Below are positions 50,824 to 58,619 of a stretch of 64,000 nucleotides of DNA, piece by piece. Source of the DNA: Hymenobacter sp. BT559 (lineage in GTDB: Bacteria; Bacteroidota; Bacteroidia; Cytophagales; Hymenobacteraceae); contig NZ_JAELXV010000001.1 in the NCBI RefSeq assembly GCF_016427535.1, positions 1,054,001 through 1,118,000 of the forward strand, read 5' to 3'. Each line of letters opens with the position of its first letter. Within the stretch, counting starts at the first letter, position 1. The notes beneath the pieces were generated by a model. The model made no database searches. It was not told where the DNA came from and saw only the letters and a program-made list of their open reading frames with translations. The position numbers were made by a program, and so were the translations under genes.

Positions 50824-52668
50824 ATGCAACCTACTTTTCGCCTCTTTCTGCAGTGGTTTCTTCTTCTCTTATTACCGGCCGCCAGCCCGGTACTAGCCCA
50901 AAATTTAGCGGTTGGCAAAGCCGCCCTGGCTTCGTCGGCGGTACAAGCGGCGAGCCGGGCATTTGATGGGGATATGAGCACGCGCTGGGAAAGCGCTTCC
51001 AGCGACGCGCAATATCTCATTGTTGACCTAGGCTCGGTACAGTCTATTGACCGCATCCGGCTGTCGTGGGAAACCGCTTTTGGCAAAAACTTCACCCTAG
51101 ATATTTCCACCGTCACCGCCGCTCCTACCGATGCCAACTGGACCAACGTGGTCAACGGCACCTGGACGACGGCCGTGACGACTGTCAACAATACCTCGAC
51201 TACCAACGACTACCCCAACCTGGGTAAAACCGGCCGCTACGTGCGTATGAACGGTACAGTTCGCGCTACGGGCTACGGCTACTCATTGTATGAGTTTGCG
51301 ATATATCCATACGACCCTAATCCTAACTTAGCGGCGGGCAAAACGCCGACCACTTCGGCGAACCCGAAACAGGCAGCAGCCAATGCATTTGATGGCAACG
51401 GCAAAACCCGCTGGGAAAGTGATTATACCGACCAGCAGTACATCACGGTAGACCTAGGCTCGGTGCAACAGATTGACCGCATTCGCCTGACGTGGGAGTC
51501 GGCCCTAGGTAAGGATTTTACGCTGGATGTGTCGGACGATGGCACGACCTGGACGACGGCCGTGACTGTCACCGGCAACACGTCGACCTCCAACGAATAT
51601 GCCAACCTAGGTAAAACCGGTCGCTACGTACGTATGAATGGTATTGCCCGCGGCACAGTATATGGCTACTCGCTGTATGAGTTTGAGGTATTTGCTGCCT
51701 CCAACAATGCCTCCAATATCGCCAATGCTAAGTCGGCCGTGGCCTCGACTACGCAGGGCACGCTGAATGCAAACTATGCCATCGACAACGACCGGCTGAC
51801 GCGCTGGGCCAGCACGGCTGGCCGCGATGATGCCTCCATCTACATCGACCTGCTTGGCAATGCTACTATCTCGCGGGTATACTTGGTATGGGAAAAGGCT
51901 TACGGTGGAGATTTTACCATCGAAGTTTCGGACGATACCAAAACCTGGACCACCGTGGCCACGACCGTTGGCAACTCCTTTCACTTCAACGAGTACCGGT
52001 TTGAGACGCCCGTTACTGGCCGCTACGTACGCATGAACGGTACCAAGCGCGGTACCACCATTGCGGATAATGGCTACTCGCTCTACGAGTTTCAGGTGAA
52101 TGGCACCATTCAGCCGTTGCCCGTTACGCTCGTCAGCTTTAGTGCCGCGCCGCAGGGCACGGCCGTAGCGCTGAGCTGGGCCACTGCTTCTGAGCAGCAC
52201 AATGCTGGCTTCGAAGTGCAGCGCTCGGCCGATGGCGTGGCCTTCGCCCCGCTGACTACGGTAGCGGGCATGGGCACCACCCAGGCCGCCCACACCTACC
52301 GCTACCTCGATGCCGCGCCGCTGCCCACCACGGGCTACTACCGCCTCAAGCAGCTCGACACCGACGGCACGTTTGCCTACAGCCCCGTGGTAGCCGTGCA
52401 GCCCGCCGCCAGCGCCGCCGCACTCAGCATCTACCCCAATCCCACCGCCGACCGCACTACCGTAACCTGGGAAGCCCCCCTCACGAGCGCCGGCCGCTGG
52501 TACCTCACCAACAGTACTGGCCAAGTGGTGCACACTGAGCTGCTAACCAGTGAGATGGCTGCCGCCCTTACGCTCGACCTGCAACCCTATCCAGTAGGTA
52601 GCTATATCCTAACGGTGGAGAGCGCTGGCAAAGTGCTGCGCCGTGCCCGCGTGCAGAAAAGCTATTAA
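50824..52668 (+). CDS. T9SS-secreted protein with three discoidin (F5/8C) domains
   Basis: A 614-residue secreted protein. The signal peptide (1-25) is followed by three F5/8 type C domains at about 27-160, 165-292 and 294-428. Each starts AVGKAA or AAGKTP, has a RWES or RWAS turn and ends with a KTGRYVRMNG-type strand and a YGYSLYEF-like stretch. A FnIII-like domain follows (about 435-525, ALSWATASEQHNAGFEVQRS, then YYRLKQLDTDGTFAYSPVV), and then a type A T9SS C-terminal domain (LSIYPNPTADRTTVTW, ending VLRRARVQKSY). This suggests surface or extracellular carbohydrate binding. No enzyme domain is present, so it is a lectin-like adhesin. Confidence 0.92.
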   Translation: MQPTFRLFLQWFLLLLLPAASPVLAQNLAVGKAALASSAVQAASRAFDGDMSTRWESASSDAQYLIVDLGSVQSIDRIRLSWETAFGKNFTLDISTVTAAPTDANWTNVVNGTWTTAVTTVNNTSTTNDYPNLGKTGRYVRMNGTVRATGYGYSLYEFAIYPYDPNPNLAAGKTPTTSANPKQAAANAFDGNGKTRWESDYTDQQYITVDLGSVQQIDRIRLTWESALGKDFTLDVSDDGTTWTTAVTVTGNTSTSNEYANLGKTGRYVRMNGIARGTVYGYSLYEFEVFAASNNASNIANAKSAVASTTQGTLNANYAIDNDRLTRWASTAGRDDASIYIDLLGNATISRVYLVWEKAYGGDFTIEVSDDTKTWTTVATTVGNSFHFNEYRFETPVTGRYVRMNGTKRGTTIADNGYSLYEFQVNGTIQPLPVTLVSFSAAPQGTAVALSWATASEQHNAGFEVQRSADGVAFAPLTTVAGMGTTQAAHTYRYLDAAPLPTTGYYRLKQLDTDGTFAYSPVVAVQPAASAAALSIYPNPTADRTTVTWEAPLTSAGRWYLTNSTGQVVHTELLTSEMAAALTLDLQPYPVGSYILTVESAGKVLRRARVQKSY

Positions 52669-52685
52669 GCGGTATAAATGAATAG

Positions 52686-52739
52686 TCGGCCCACCTAGGG
52701 CCCCGGTTGCGCCCGCAACTGGGGCCCTAGGTGGGCCGA
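52686..52739 (+). terminator. 25-bp CCTAGG hairpin after the discoidin gene
   Basis: The arms 52686-52710 and 52715-52739 (starting TCGGCCCACCTAGGGCCCC) pair at all positions except one G-T, which is a G-U on the plus strand. It is 18 nt past the discoidin gene stop. There is no T-tract. Confidence 0.72.
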
Positions 52740-52832
52740 GTGCTAGGTGGTAAGGGATAAGAGCCGTTGGCGCGAATACTTCGCAAACATGAGGCGGGCG
52801 CCCGCGTTACACTAGCTCCTTCTTTCTTCGCC

Positions 52833-53816
52833 ATGCCGCATCCGCCCAAAGACCTGCTCGCCAGCAAAGCCCCCCTGCACCCCCGCAACCGCCACCGCGA
52901 GCGCTACGATTTTGCTCTCCTTACTCAGACCAGCCCACCGCTCGCGCCCTTCGTGCACACCAATAAGTTTGGCGATGCCAGTATCGACTTTGCCAATCCT
53001 GAGGCCGTGAAAGCCCTCAACCGGGCCCTGCTCAAGCAGTTCTACGGCATCGCGCATTGGGATATTCCGGCTGGCTACTTGTGTCCGCCCATCCCCGGCC
53101 GGGCCGACTACCTGCACTACGTAGCTGACTTGCTGGCTGATAGCAATAGCGGCGTGGTGCCGCGCGGCAAAGGTGTGTCGGTGCTCGATATTGGGGCGGG
53201 GGCCAACTGCATCTACCCACTCATCGGCCACCAGGAATACGGCTGGCGCTTCGTGGGCTCCGAAACTGACCCCGTAGCCCTGCGTGCCGCGCGCAACATC
53301 GTGGCTGCCAACGACGCTCTCAAAGGCAGCATCGACCTCCGCCCTCAGCCCGACGCGGGTCATATGCTCAGCGGCATCCCCAAGCGCGGCGAGGTGTTCG
53401 ACGCCACCATCTGCAACCCGCCCTTCTTTGCCTCGCTGGCCGAAGCAGAAGCCAGCACCCGCCGCAAAACCACTAACCTAGGCAGCCGCCGGCCGGCCCG
53501 CCCCGCACCGCCGGCGCGCAATTTTGGTGGTCAGCCCGGCGAGCTGTGGTATCCCGGCGGCGAAGAAGCTTTTGTGCGCCGCCTAGTGCAGGAAAGCCAC
53601 GCTCAGCCCACCACAGCCTTCTGGTTTACCACGCTCGTGTCGCAAAGCCACACGCTGCCCGGCATCTATAAAGAGCTGCAATGGGCCGAGGCCGCTGAAG
53701 TAAAAACCATCGACATGGCCCAGGGCCAAAAGAAAAGCCGGCTCGTGGCCTGGACGTTTCTCACGCCCGAGCAGCAGGCCGCGTGGCGCGAAAAGCGCTG
53801 GGCGAAGGTACAGTAG
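52833..53816 (+). CDS. rlmF: 23S rRNA (adenine-1618-N6)-methyltransferase
   Basis: A 327-residue SAM enzyme modifying one rRNA adenine. The start MPHPPKDLLASKAPLHPRNR is chosen over an upstream in-frame ATG. Family motifs: HPRNRHRERYDF (about 17-28), AHWDIPAGYLCPPIPGRADY, the SAM loop VSVLDIGAGANCIYPLIG (about 113-130), VGSETDPVALRAA and the catalytic NPPFF (about 196-200). RRKTTNLG and ELWYPGGEEAFVRRL follow. The C-terminus has QGQKKSRLVAWTFL. It has the expected length. A 54-bp palindromic terminator follows. Confidence 0.95.
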   Translation: MPHPPKDLLASKAPLHPRNRHRERYDFALLTQTSPPLAPFVHTNKFGDASIDFANPEAVKALNRALLKQFYGIAHWDIPAGYLCPPIPGRADYLHYVADLLADSNSGVVPRGKGVSVLDIGAGANCIYPLIGHQEYGWRFVGSETDPVALRAARNIVAANDALKGSIDLRPQPDAGHMLSGIPKRGEVFDATICNPPFFASLAEAEASTRRKTTNLGSRRPARPAPPARNFGGQPGELWYPGGEEAFVRRLVQESHAQPTTAFWFTTLVSQSHTLPGIYKELQWAEAAEVKTIDMAQGQKKSRLVAWTFLTPEQQAAWREKRWAKVQ

Positions 53817-53837
53817 CCACTGCGTGAGAGCGAATAG

Positions 53838-53891
53838 TTCTAAAAGCAAAAAGGCCCGCTGCACGTGCAGCGGGCCTTTTTGCTTTTAGAA
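53838..53891. terminator. Perfect 54-bp palindrome between rlmF and leuS
   Basis: The halves 53838-53864 and 53865-53891 are exactly complementary, with TTCTAAAAGCAAAAAGG at the left end, GGCCCGCTGCAC in the core and TTTTT in the right arm. It serves the convergent rlmF and leuS mRNAs. Confidence 0.93.
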
Positions 53892-53893
53892 AT

Positions 53894-53908
53894 CGTCAGC
53901 ATGACAGG
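53894..53908. repeat. Half-site of the dispersed repeat
   Basis: CGTCAGCATGACAGG matches one arm of the dispersed GTCATGCTGA element without a partner arm nearby. It abuts the 54-bp palindrome. Confidence 0.45.
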
Positions 53909-53942
53909 CGGGAAGAGGCAGCGAGCGAGTAGGCCGCTGGTC

Positions 53943-56927
53943 TTACACCACCACGTTGACCATGCGGCCGGGCACTACCACCACTTTCTTCGGCGTTTTG
54001 CCTTCGGCAAAGCGGGTGAGGAAATCCGATTCCAAAATGGCGGCTTCAATCTCAGCGGCAGTAGCGGTGGCAGCAAACTGACGCTGCTCGCGCACCTTGC
54101 CGTTGATGGCTACGGGGTAGGTCACGTTGGCCTCTACCAAGTACTCTTCGCGGAACTCGGGGTAGGCGGCGAAGCTGATGCTATCGGCATGGCCCAACTC
54201 GTGCCACAACTCCTCGGCCAGGTGTGGGGCGAAGGGCGAGAGCAGCACTACGAGTGGCTCCAGTACGGCGCGCTTGTGGGTACCTAGGGCTGTCAGCTCG
54301 TTCACGGCAATCATGAAGGTGCTGACGCTGGTGTTGAAGCTGAACTTCTCAATGTCCTGCGCCACCTTCTGAATGACGCGGTGCAGCGTCTTCAACTCGG
54401 CGGGGCTGGCGGCCTCGTCGGTCACGGCCAGTGCGCCATCTTCAGGGTGGAACAGGCGCCAGAACTTCTTGAGGAAAGTAGCTACGCCGCTGATGCCGTT
54501 GGTATTCCAGGGCTTGTACTGTTCCAGCGGACCTAGAAACATTTCATAGAGGCGCAGGGCATCCGCGCCGTACTTATCAATTAACTCCGTTGGGTTAACA
54601 ACGTTGTATTTTGATTTTGACATTTTCTCAGCTTCACGACTGACTTTGAAATCCTCAACTGCACTAGATGGCTTTTGGTCAAAATCATAAAATACTCCGT
54701 CCTGCCAGTAGCCCCAATCGCAGATGAAGATTGATTTTTCTCCAACCCATTCTGCGAACTCGGCTTGCCCCTTGAGTGTCAAGTTTTCATGCTCTACAAA
54801 ATCAATAGGAACATGTCTCTTGTAGAACTTCTCCGCACTAGAATCTTCATCGTCTGGCTCACCATTGACTTTCCCTGCTGCTAGCAATTTGCCAACATGT
54901 GAGCTAGTGCTATAATAAGCAGCTACAACATCATCCTGCTCGCTACCAAAATAGAGCTGCTTAGGACCATTTTCTCCTGCAACCCACACTGTGTTTCCAC
55001 GGCTATTAAAATCGGCAGCGCCTTCTCTAATAATAAACGCAGAAACGCCCAAAATCATCCCCTGATTTATCAGCTTCTGGAAGGGTTCGTTGGCCGTTAC
55101 CAGCCCTAGGTCCTTCAAAAACAGATACCAGAAGCGGGAGTAGAGCAGGTGGCCGGTGGCGTGCTCGGCGCCGCCCATATAGAGGTCTACCTGGCCCCAG
55201 TATTTCTCCACATCTTCGCCCACGAAGCGGTCGGCGTTGTGCGGGTCCATGTAGCGGAGGTAGTACCAGCTAGAGCCAGCCCAGCCGGGCATGGTGCTCA
55301 GCTCAAACTCGTACTGGCCCTTGTACTTCCAGTCTATAGCGCGGCCCAGGGGCGGCTCGCCGGTTTCGGTGGGCTTGTACTCATCGATTTCGGGGAGCAC
55401 GAGCGGCAGGTCGGCCTCGGCCACGCCGTAGGCGGTGCCGTCTTTATAGTAAATCGGAATGGGCTCGCCCCAGTAGCGCTGGCGGCCAAAAATGGCGTCG
55501 CGCAGGCGGAAGTTCACCTTGCCCTTGCCCAGGCCTTTCTCTTCGAGGTAGGCGATGAGCGTAGCGGTGGCTTCCTTGTAGCCCAGGCCATTCACGATGC
55601 CCGAGTTGATGTAGCGGCCTTCCTTGGTGGGGTCGGCTTGCTTATCGAGGTCCTGCTGGGCATCCGAAATGGCCGGGATGGGCAGGTCAAAGTGCTTGGC
55701 GAAGAGGTAGTCGCGCTGGTCGCCGCTGGGCACGGCCATCACGGCGCCGGTGCCGTAGCCGGCCAGCACGTAGTCGGCCAGCCAGATGGGCACGGGCGTG
55801 CCATCGACTGGGTTGGCGGCATAGGCACCGGTGAACACGCCCGACACGGTTTTCACGTCGGCCATGCGGTCGCGCTCCGAGCGGCGCTTGGTGGCGGCGA
55901 TGTACTCATCGACAGCGGCACGCTGGGCAGGCGTAGTAATGGTGTCAACCAGCTCGTGTTCAGGCGCCAGCACCAGGAAGGTAGCGCCGTAGATGGTATC
56001 GACGCGGGTGGTGTAAACCTTGACACCTAGGCTGTCGTGGCCCTGCACCGGGAAGGTAACCTCGGCTCCGATGCTCTTGCCAATCCAGTTGCGCTGCATC
56101 TCCTTCACGGCGTCGGGCCAATCGAGGGTATCGAGGCCTTGTAGCAGGCGGTCGGCGTAGGCCGTGATGCGCAGGTTCCACTGCGGCATGAGGCGGCGCT
56201 CGACGGGGTAGCCACCGCGCTCCGAGAGGCCGTCTTTCACCTCATCGTTGGAGAGCACGGTACCTAGGGCGGCGCACCAGTTTACGAAGGTGTCTTGCTG
56301 ATAAGCCAGGCGATAGGGGAGGATGGCGGCAAGCTTCTGCTTCTCGCTCATCATCTGCCACTGGCCGGCCGAGAAGTCGTGGCGCTCCTCGTCGTCGCCC
56401 GCAGCCCGAATGCCCGCGCTGCCGCTCTCCGCAAACTTGGCCACGAGTGCGCTGATGGGCTCGGCGCGGTCGGTATCAAGGTTGTACCAGCTATTGAACA
56501 GCTTGAGGAAAATCCACTGCGTCCACTTGTAGTAGCTGGGGTCGGAGGTACGCACCTCGCGCTCCCAGTCGTAGCTAAAGCCCAGCTGCTGCAGCTGCCG
56601 GATGTAGGTTTCGATGTTCTTCTCCGTAGTCACGGCCGGGTGCTGGCCGGTCTGGATGGCGTACTGCTCGGCGGGCAGGCCAAACGAGTCGAAGCCCATA
56701 GGGTGCAACACGTTGCGGCCCTGCAAACGCTGGTAGCGCGACACGATATCGGAGGCAATGTACCCTAGGGGGTGCCCCACGTGCAGCCCCGCCCCCGAGG
56801 GGTACGGAAACATGTCGAGTACGTAGTACTTAGGCTTGTCAGAATTATTATCGGCGCGGAACGTGTGGTGCTGCTGCCAGTGGGCTTGCCACTTCTTTTC
56901 AATCTCTTGCGGACGGTACGCGGGCAT
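53943..56927 (-). CDS. leuS: Leucyl-tRNA synthetase
   Basis: A 994-residue class I aminoacyl-tRNA synthetase. The HIGH motif is HVGHPLG (residues 49-55, within PYPSGAGLHVGHPLGY) and the KMSKS motif lies in AEKMSKSKYN (about residue 767). The editing (CP1) domain is in about residues 230-430 (VYTTRVDTIYGATFLVLAPE, then GTGAVMAVPSGDQRDYLFA). The length is a little long for the family. Residues about 616-785 (54570-55080) are encoded by distinctly AT-rich DNA (about 37-47 % GC against 65-70 % nearby) and carry family-atypical sequence such as GEPDDEDSSAEKFYKRH and DWGYWQDGVFYDFDQKP. This suggests recombination or an inserted extension; no frameshift is seen. Confidence 0.97.
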   Translation of the reverse strand: MPAYRPQEIEKKWQAHWQQHHTFRADNNSDKPKYYVLDMFPYPSGAGLHVGHPLGYIASDIVSRYQRLQGRNVLHPMGFDSFGLPAEQYAIQTGQHPAVTTEKNIETYIRQLQQLGFSYDWEREVRTSDPSYYKWTQWIFLKLFNSWYNLDTDRAEPISALVAKFAESGSAGIRAAGDDEERHDFSAGQWQMMSEKQKLAAILPYRLAYQQDTFVNWCAALGTVLSNDEVKDGLSERGGYPVERRLMPQWNLRITAYADRLLQGLDTLDWPDAVKEMQRNWIGKSIGAEVTFPVQGHDSLGVKVYTTRVDTIYGATFLVLAPEHELVDTITTPAQRAAVDEYIAATKRRSERDRMADVKTVSGVFTGAYAANPVDGTPVPIWLADYVLAGYGTGAVMAVPSGDQRDYLFAKHFDLPIPAISDAQQDLDKQADPTKEGRYINSGIVNGLGYKEATATLIAYLEEKGLGKGKVNFRLRDAIFGRQRYWGEPIPIYYKDGTAYGVAEADLPLVLPEIDEYKPTETGEPPLGRAIDWKYKGQYEFELSTMPGWAGSSWYYLRYMDPHNADRFVGEDVEKYWGQVDLYMGGAEHATGHLLYSRFWYLFLKDLGLVTANEPFQKLINQGMILGVSAFIIREGAADFNSRGNTVWVAGENGPKQLYFGSEQDDVVAAYYSTSSHVGKLLAAGKVNGEPDDEDSSAEKFYKRHVPIDFVEHENLTLKGQAEFAEWVGEKSIFICDWGYWQDGVFYDFDQKPSSAVEDFKVSREAEKMSKSKYNVVNPTELIDKYGADALRLYEMFLGPLEQYKPWNTNGISGVATFLKKFWRLFHPEDGALAVTDEAASPAELKTLHRVIQKVAQDIEKFSFNTSVSTFMIAVNELTALGTHKRAVLEPLVVLLSPFAPHLAEELWHELGHADSISFAAYPEFREEYLVEANVTYPVAINGKVREQRQFAATATAAEIEAAILESDFLTRFAEGKTPKKVVVVPGRMVNVVV

Positions 56928-56949
56928 TTTCTTGGCGGGTTGAATCGCG

Positions 56950-56957
56950 CAAAGGTA
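56950..56957 (-). promoter_or_regulatory. Candidate -7 box (TACCTTTG) for leuS
   Basis: On the minus strand TACCTTTG fits TAnnTTTG and ends 22 nt before the leuS ATG. A -33 element is not evident. Confidence 0.5.
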
Positions 56958-57144
56958 AGAAACCCTGTAGTGTGGGCTGATAGCCTCCGCAAATGCAGCA
57001 AAAATCCCTGTCTAGCGAGCTTGGCCTCAATTAGTTGCTGCGCGCGCAAGTGGCTGGTGTGCTGTACTAGCCGCACTAGGCCAGCCTGCGACGCTCATGC
57101 CGCCACCTCGCCCTCACTGTTGCGGCGGCATTAGAATGGGCTAG

Positions 57145-57428
57145 CCTGCGCGGGCGCCGTTGGTGATGGCATTCAATTCACCTGCTTTCGGAATCTTATT
57201 GCCCCGGAAGCGGTGCTTCTAGGCAATGCTGTCGGCTGCCGTGCGCGGGCGTCCATCGGGAAGCTTCCCGGGATTTACGCTGTAGGGCGTGCCGTCAGGC
57301 TTTTTGCCGCAGGCCGCGAGCAGTTTACGAAAAGCCGGTCGATAGGGTGCATGGGCATGCTGCAAGACAACCAAGCCCAAGTAAATACTTGGTGCTGCGG
57401 GCCGTGGCGATAGTATTATGCTCATCAA
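57145..57428 (-). pseudogene. Possible decayed gene fragment
   Basis: A coding-like frame on the minus strand (from the ATG at 57428: FRKLLAACGKKPDGTPYSV, NPGKLPDGRPRTAADSIA) meets a TAG and then continues in the same frame with KHRFRGNKIPKAGELNAI. No family is recognised. It may be the eroded remnant of a transferred gene. The rest of 56928-57569 shows no gene. Confidence 0.3.
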
Positions 57429-57569
57429 AAAAAACGCTCGCTCGCGAGCAGTTAAGCTGAAGCATAGGAAGTAGCTCTAGCAACTGTGTCAATAATGAAG
57501 ACGCGACGCAACTATTTGATTAATCGCGAGTAAAACATGCTTATTCACCACCTTTCTTTTTTCTCTCCC

Positions 57570-58241
57570 ATGTTTTTTTCTCTCCTACCTACCCGCCAAG
57601 TAGCGGTGCGGGCCGTGGCCGGCCTGATGGCCGTGGCCAGCCTCAGCCAATGCGGCATTCAAGAGCAGGTGCAGCAGGCCAAAGCGTTTAAGAACGTTGA
57701 TATGCGCCTTGCCTCCGTAGACCAAGCCACCGTGGCGGGCGTAAACGTGCTGAACATGCGCCAAGCCCCCGACCTAGGTACCGCCGAGCGGGCTCTGCTG
57801 CTCACGGCCCTCACAGCGGGCAACGTGCCGCTGCGCATGCGCGCCAATCTAGAGTTTCGCAATCCTAACTCCGAAACAGCCGCCCTCAACGAGTTTGATT
57901 ATATCGCCCTCATCGACGGCAAAGAAATAGCCAAGGGCCGTACCACGCAGCGCATTGAGGTGCCGGCCAATGGCGGTGTTGCCATGGCCCCGGTGATGGT
58001 GCAAAGCAATCTGCGCGATGCCCTAGGCGAAAAAACGGGCGAAAGTCTAGCCGATTTCGTGCTCGGCCTCACCGACCGCGACAAAGAGCCCCTGCGCTTC
58101 ACCCTCAAGATAAAACCCACCTTTATCACGAGCAGCGGCAAGCGTATCTCGCCTCCCGGCTACTCTAAGGTTGAAAAAGAGTTTACCGCCGCCCAGGCCC
58201 TTGATGCGGCCACCCGTCCCGATTCACTGCGCCGCCCCTAG
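57570..58241 (+). CDS. LEA-14-like (LEA type 2) lipoprotein
   Basis: A 223-residue protein. The N-terminus (MFFSLLPTRQVAVRAVAGLM) leads to AVASLSQC-G, a signal peptide with a plausible lipobox. The mature part has the LEA-14/WHy pattern: FKNVDMRLASVDQATVAGVNV, LTAGNVPLRMRANLEFRNPNSETAALNEFDYIALIDGKEIAKGR in segments, and a C-terminal LRFTLKIKPTFITSSGKR. Such domains bind to membranes or other proteins in desiccation and envelope stress. The start is chosen over an ATG 33 nt upstream. A terminator follows at 58269. Confidence 0.75.
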   Translation: MFFSLLPTRQVAVRAVAGLMAVASLSQCGIQEQVQQAKAFKNVDMRLASVDQATVAGVNVLNMRQAPDLGTAERALLLTALTAGNVPLRMRANLEFRNPNSETAALNEFDYIALIDGKEIAKGRTTQRIEVPANGGVAMAPVMVQSNLRDALGEKTGESLADFVLGLTDRDKEPLRFTLKIKPTFITSSGKRISPPGYSKVEKEFTAAQALDAATRPDSLRRP

Positions 58242-58268
58242 GTAGCTGCCGAGCCTTGCTAACTACCG

Positions 58269-58302
58269 AAAGGGTCTTACGCTACGGCATAAGACCCTTT
58301 TT
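58269..58302 (+). terminator. Terminator of the LEA-14-like gene
   Basis: The arms AAAGGGTCTTA and TAAGACCCTTT (11 bp) are followed by TT, giving T5 in total. It lies 28 nt past the stop. Confidence 0.85.
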
Positions 58303-58380
58303 GGTATTTGGTCCTAGGGTATATGCTAGACATACCACTGAATGATAGCCAAAGTATTACTGAAATTAAGATTAATGAGT

Positions 58381-58472
58381 ATTGTCATGCTGAGCTTGTC
58401 GAAGCTCTCTACCGCATCATCCAAGCCGTTCAGCTAAGCGGTAGAGATGCTTCAACAAGCTCAGTATGACAA
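58381..58472. repeat. Dispersed inverted repeat (GTCATGCTGAGC family), copy 4, longest
   Basis: The arms ATTGTCATGCTGAGCTTGTC and GACAAGCTCAGTATGACAAT continue inward through GAAGC.CTCTACCGC, giving nearly 36 paired nt with few mismatches and one bulge around a 21-nt spacer. The core GTCATGCTGAGCTTGTCGAA is shared with copies 1-3. It lies between the LEA-like gene and the membrane protein gene. Confidence 0.9.
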
Positions 58473-58555
58473 TAGTTGTACTTAGTATATTGATTTGCAA
58501 GCGATAGTGATATATTAAATCAAGGCACTTGCGCTAGGTTAGCTTTTGGCAAAAA

Positions 58556-58590
58556 GATAGGCCCGGCTGCATCGTGCAGCCGGGCCTATC
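58556..58590 (-). terminator. Terminator of the 332-residue membrane protein gene
   Basis: A perfect 16-bp stem (GATAGGCCCGGCTGCA / TGCAGCCGGGCCTATC) with a TCG loop, followed on the minus strand by CTTTTTGCC. It lies 30 nt past the stop. Confidence 0.92.
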
Positions 58591-58619
58591 GGTATTACTT
58601 AAGCTAGGTGCTCGCAGCG

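Noticed and set aside
55149..56030. 294-codon open frame on the plus strand inside leuS
   Set aside because: It lies antisense to a well-supported gene; long antisense frames are common in high-GC DNA. The protein has low-complexity Ala/Val/His composition.
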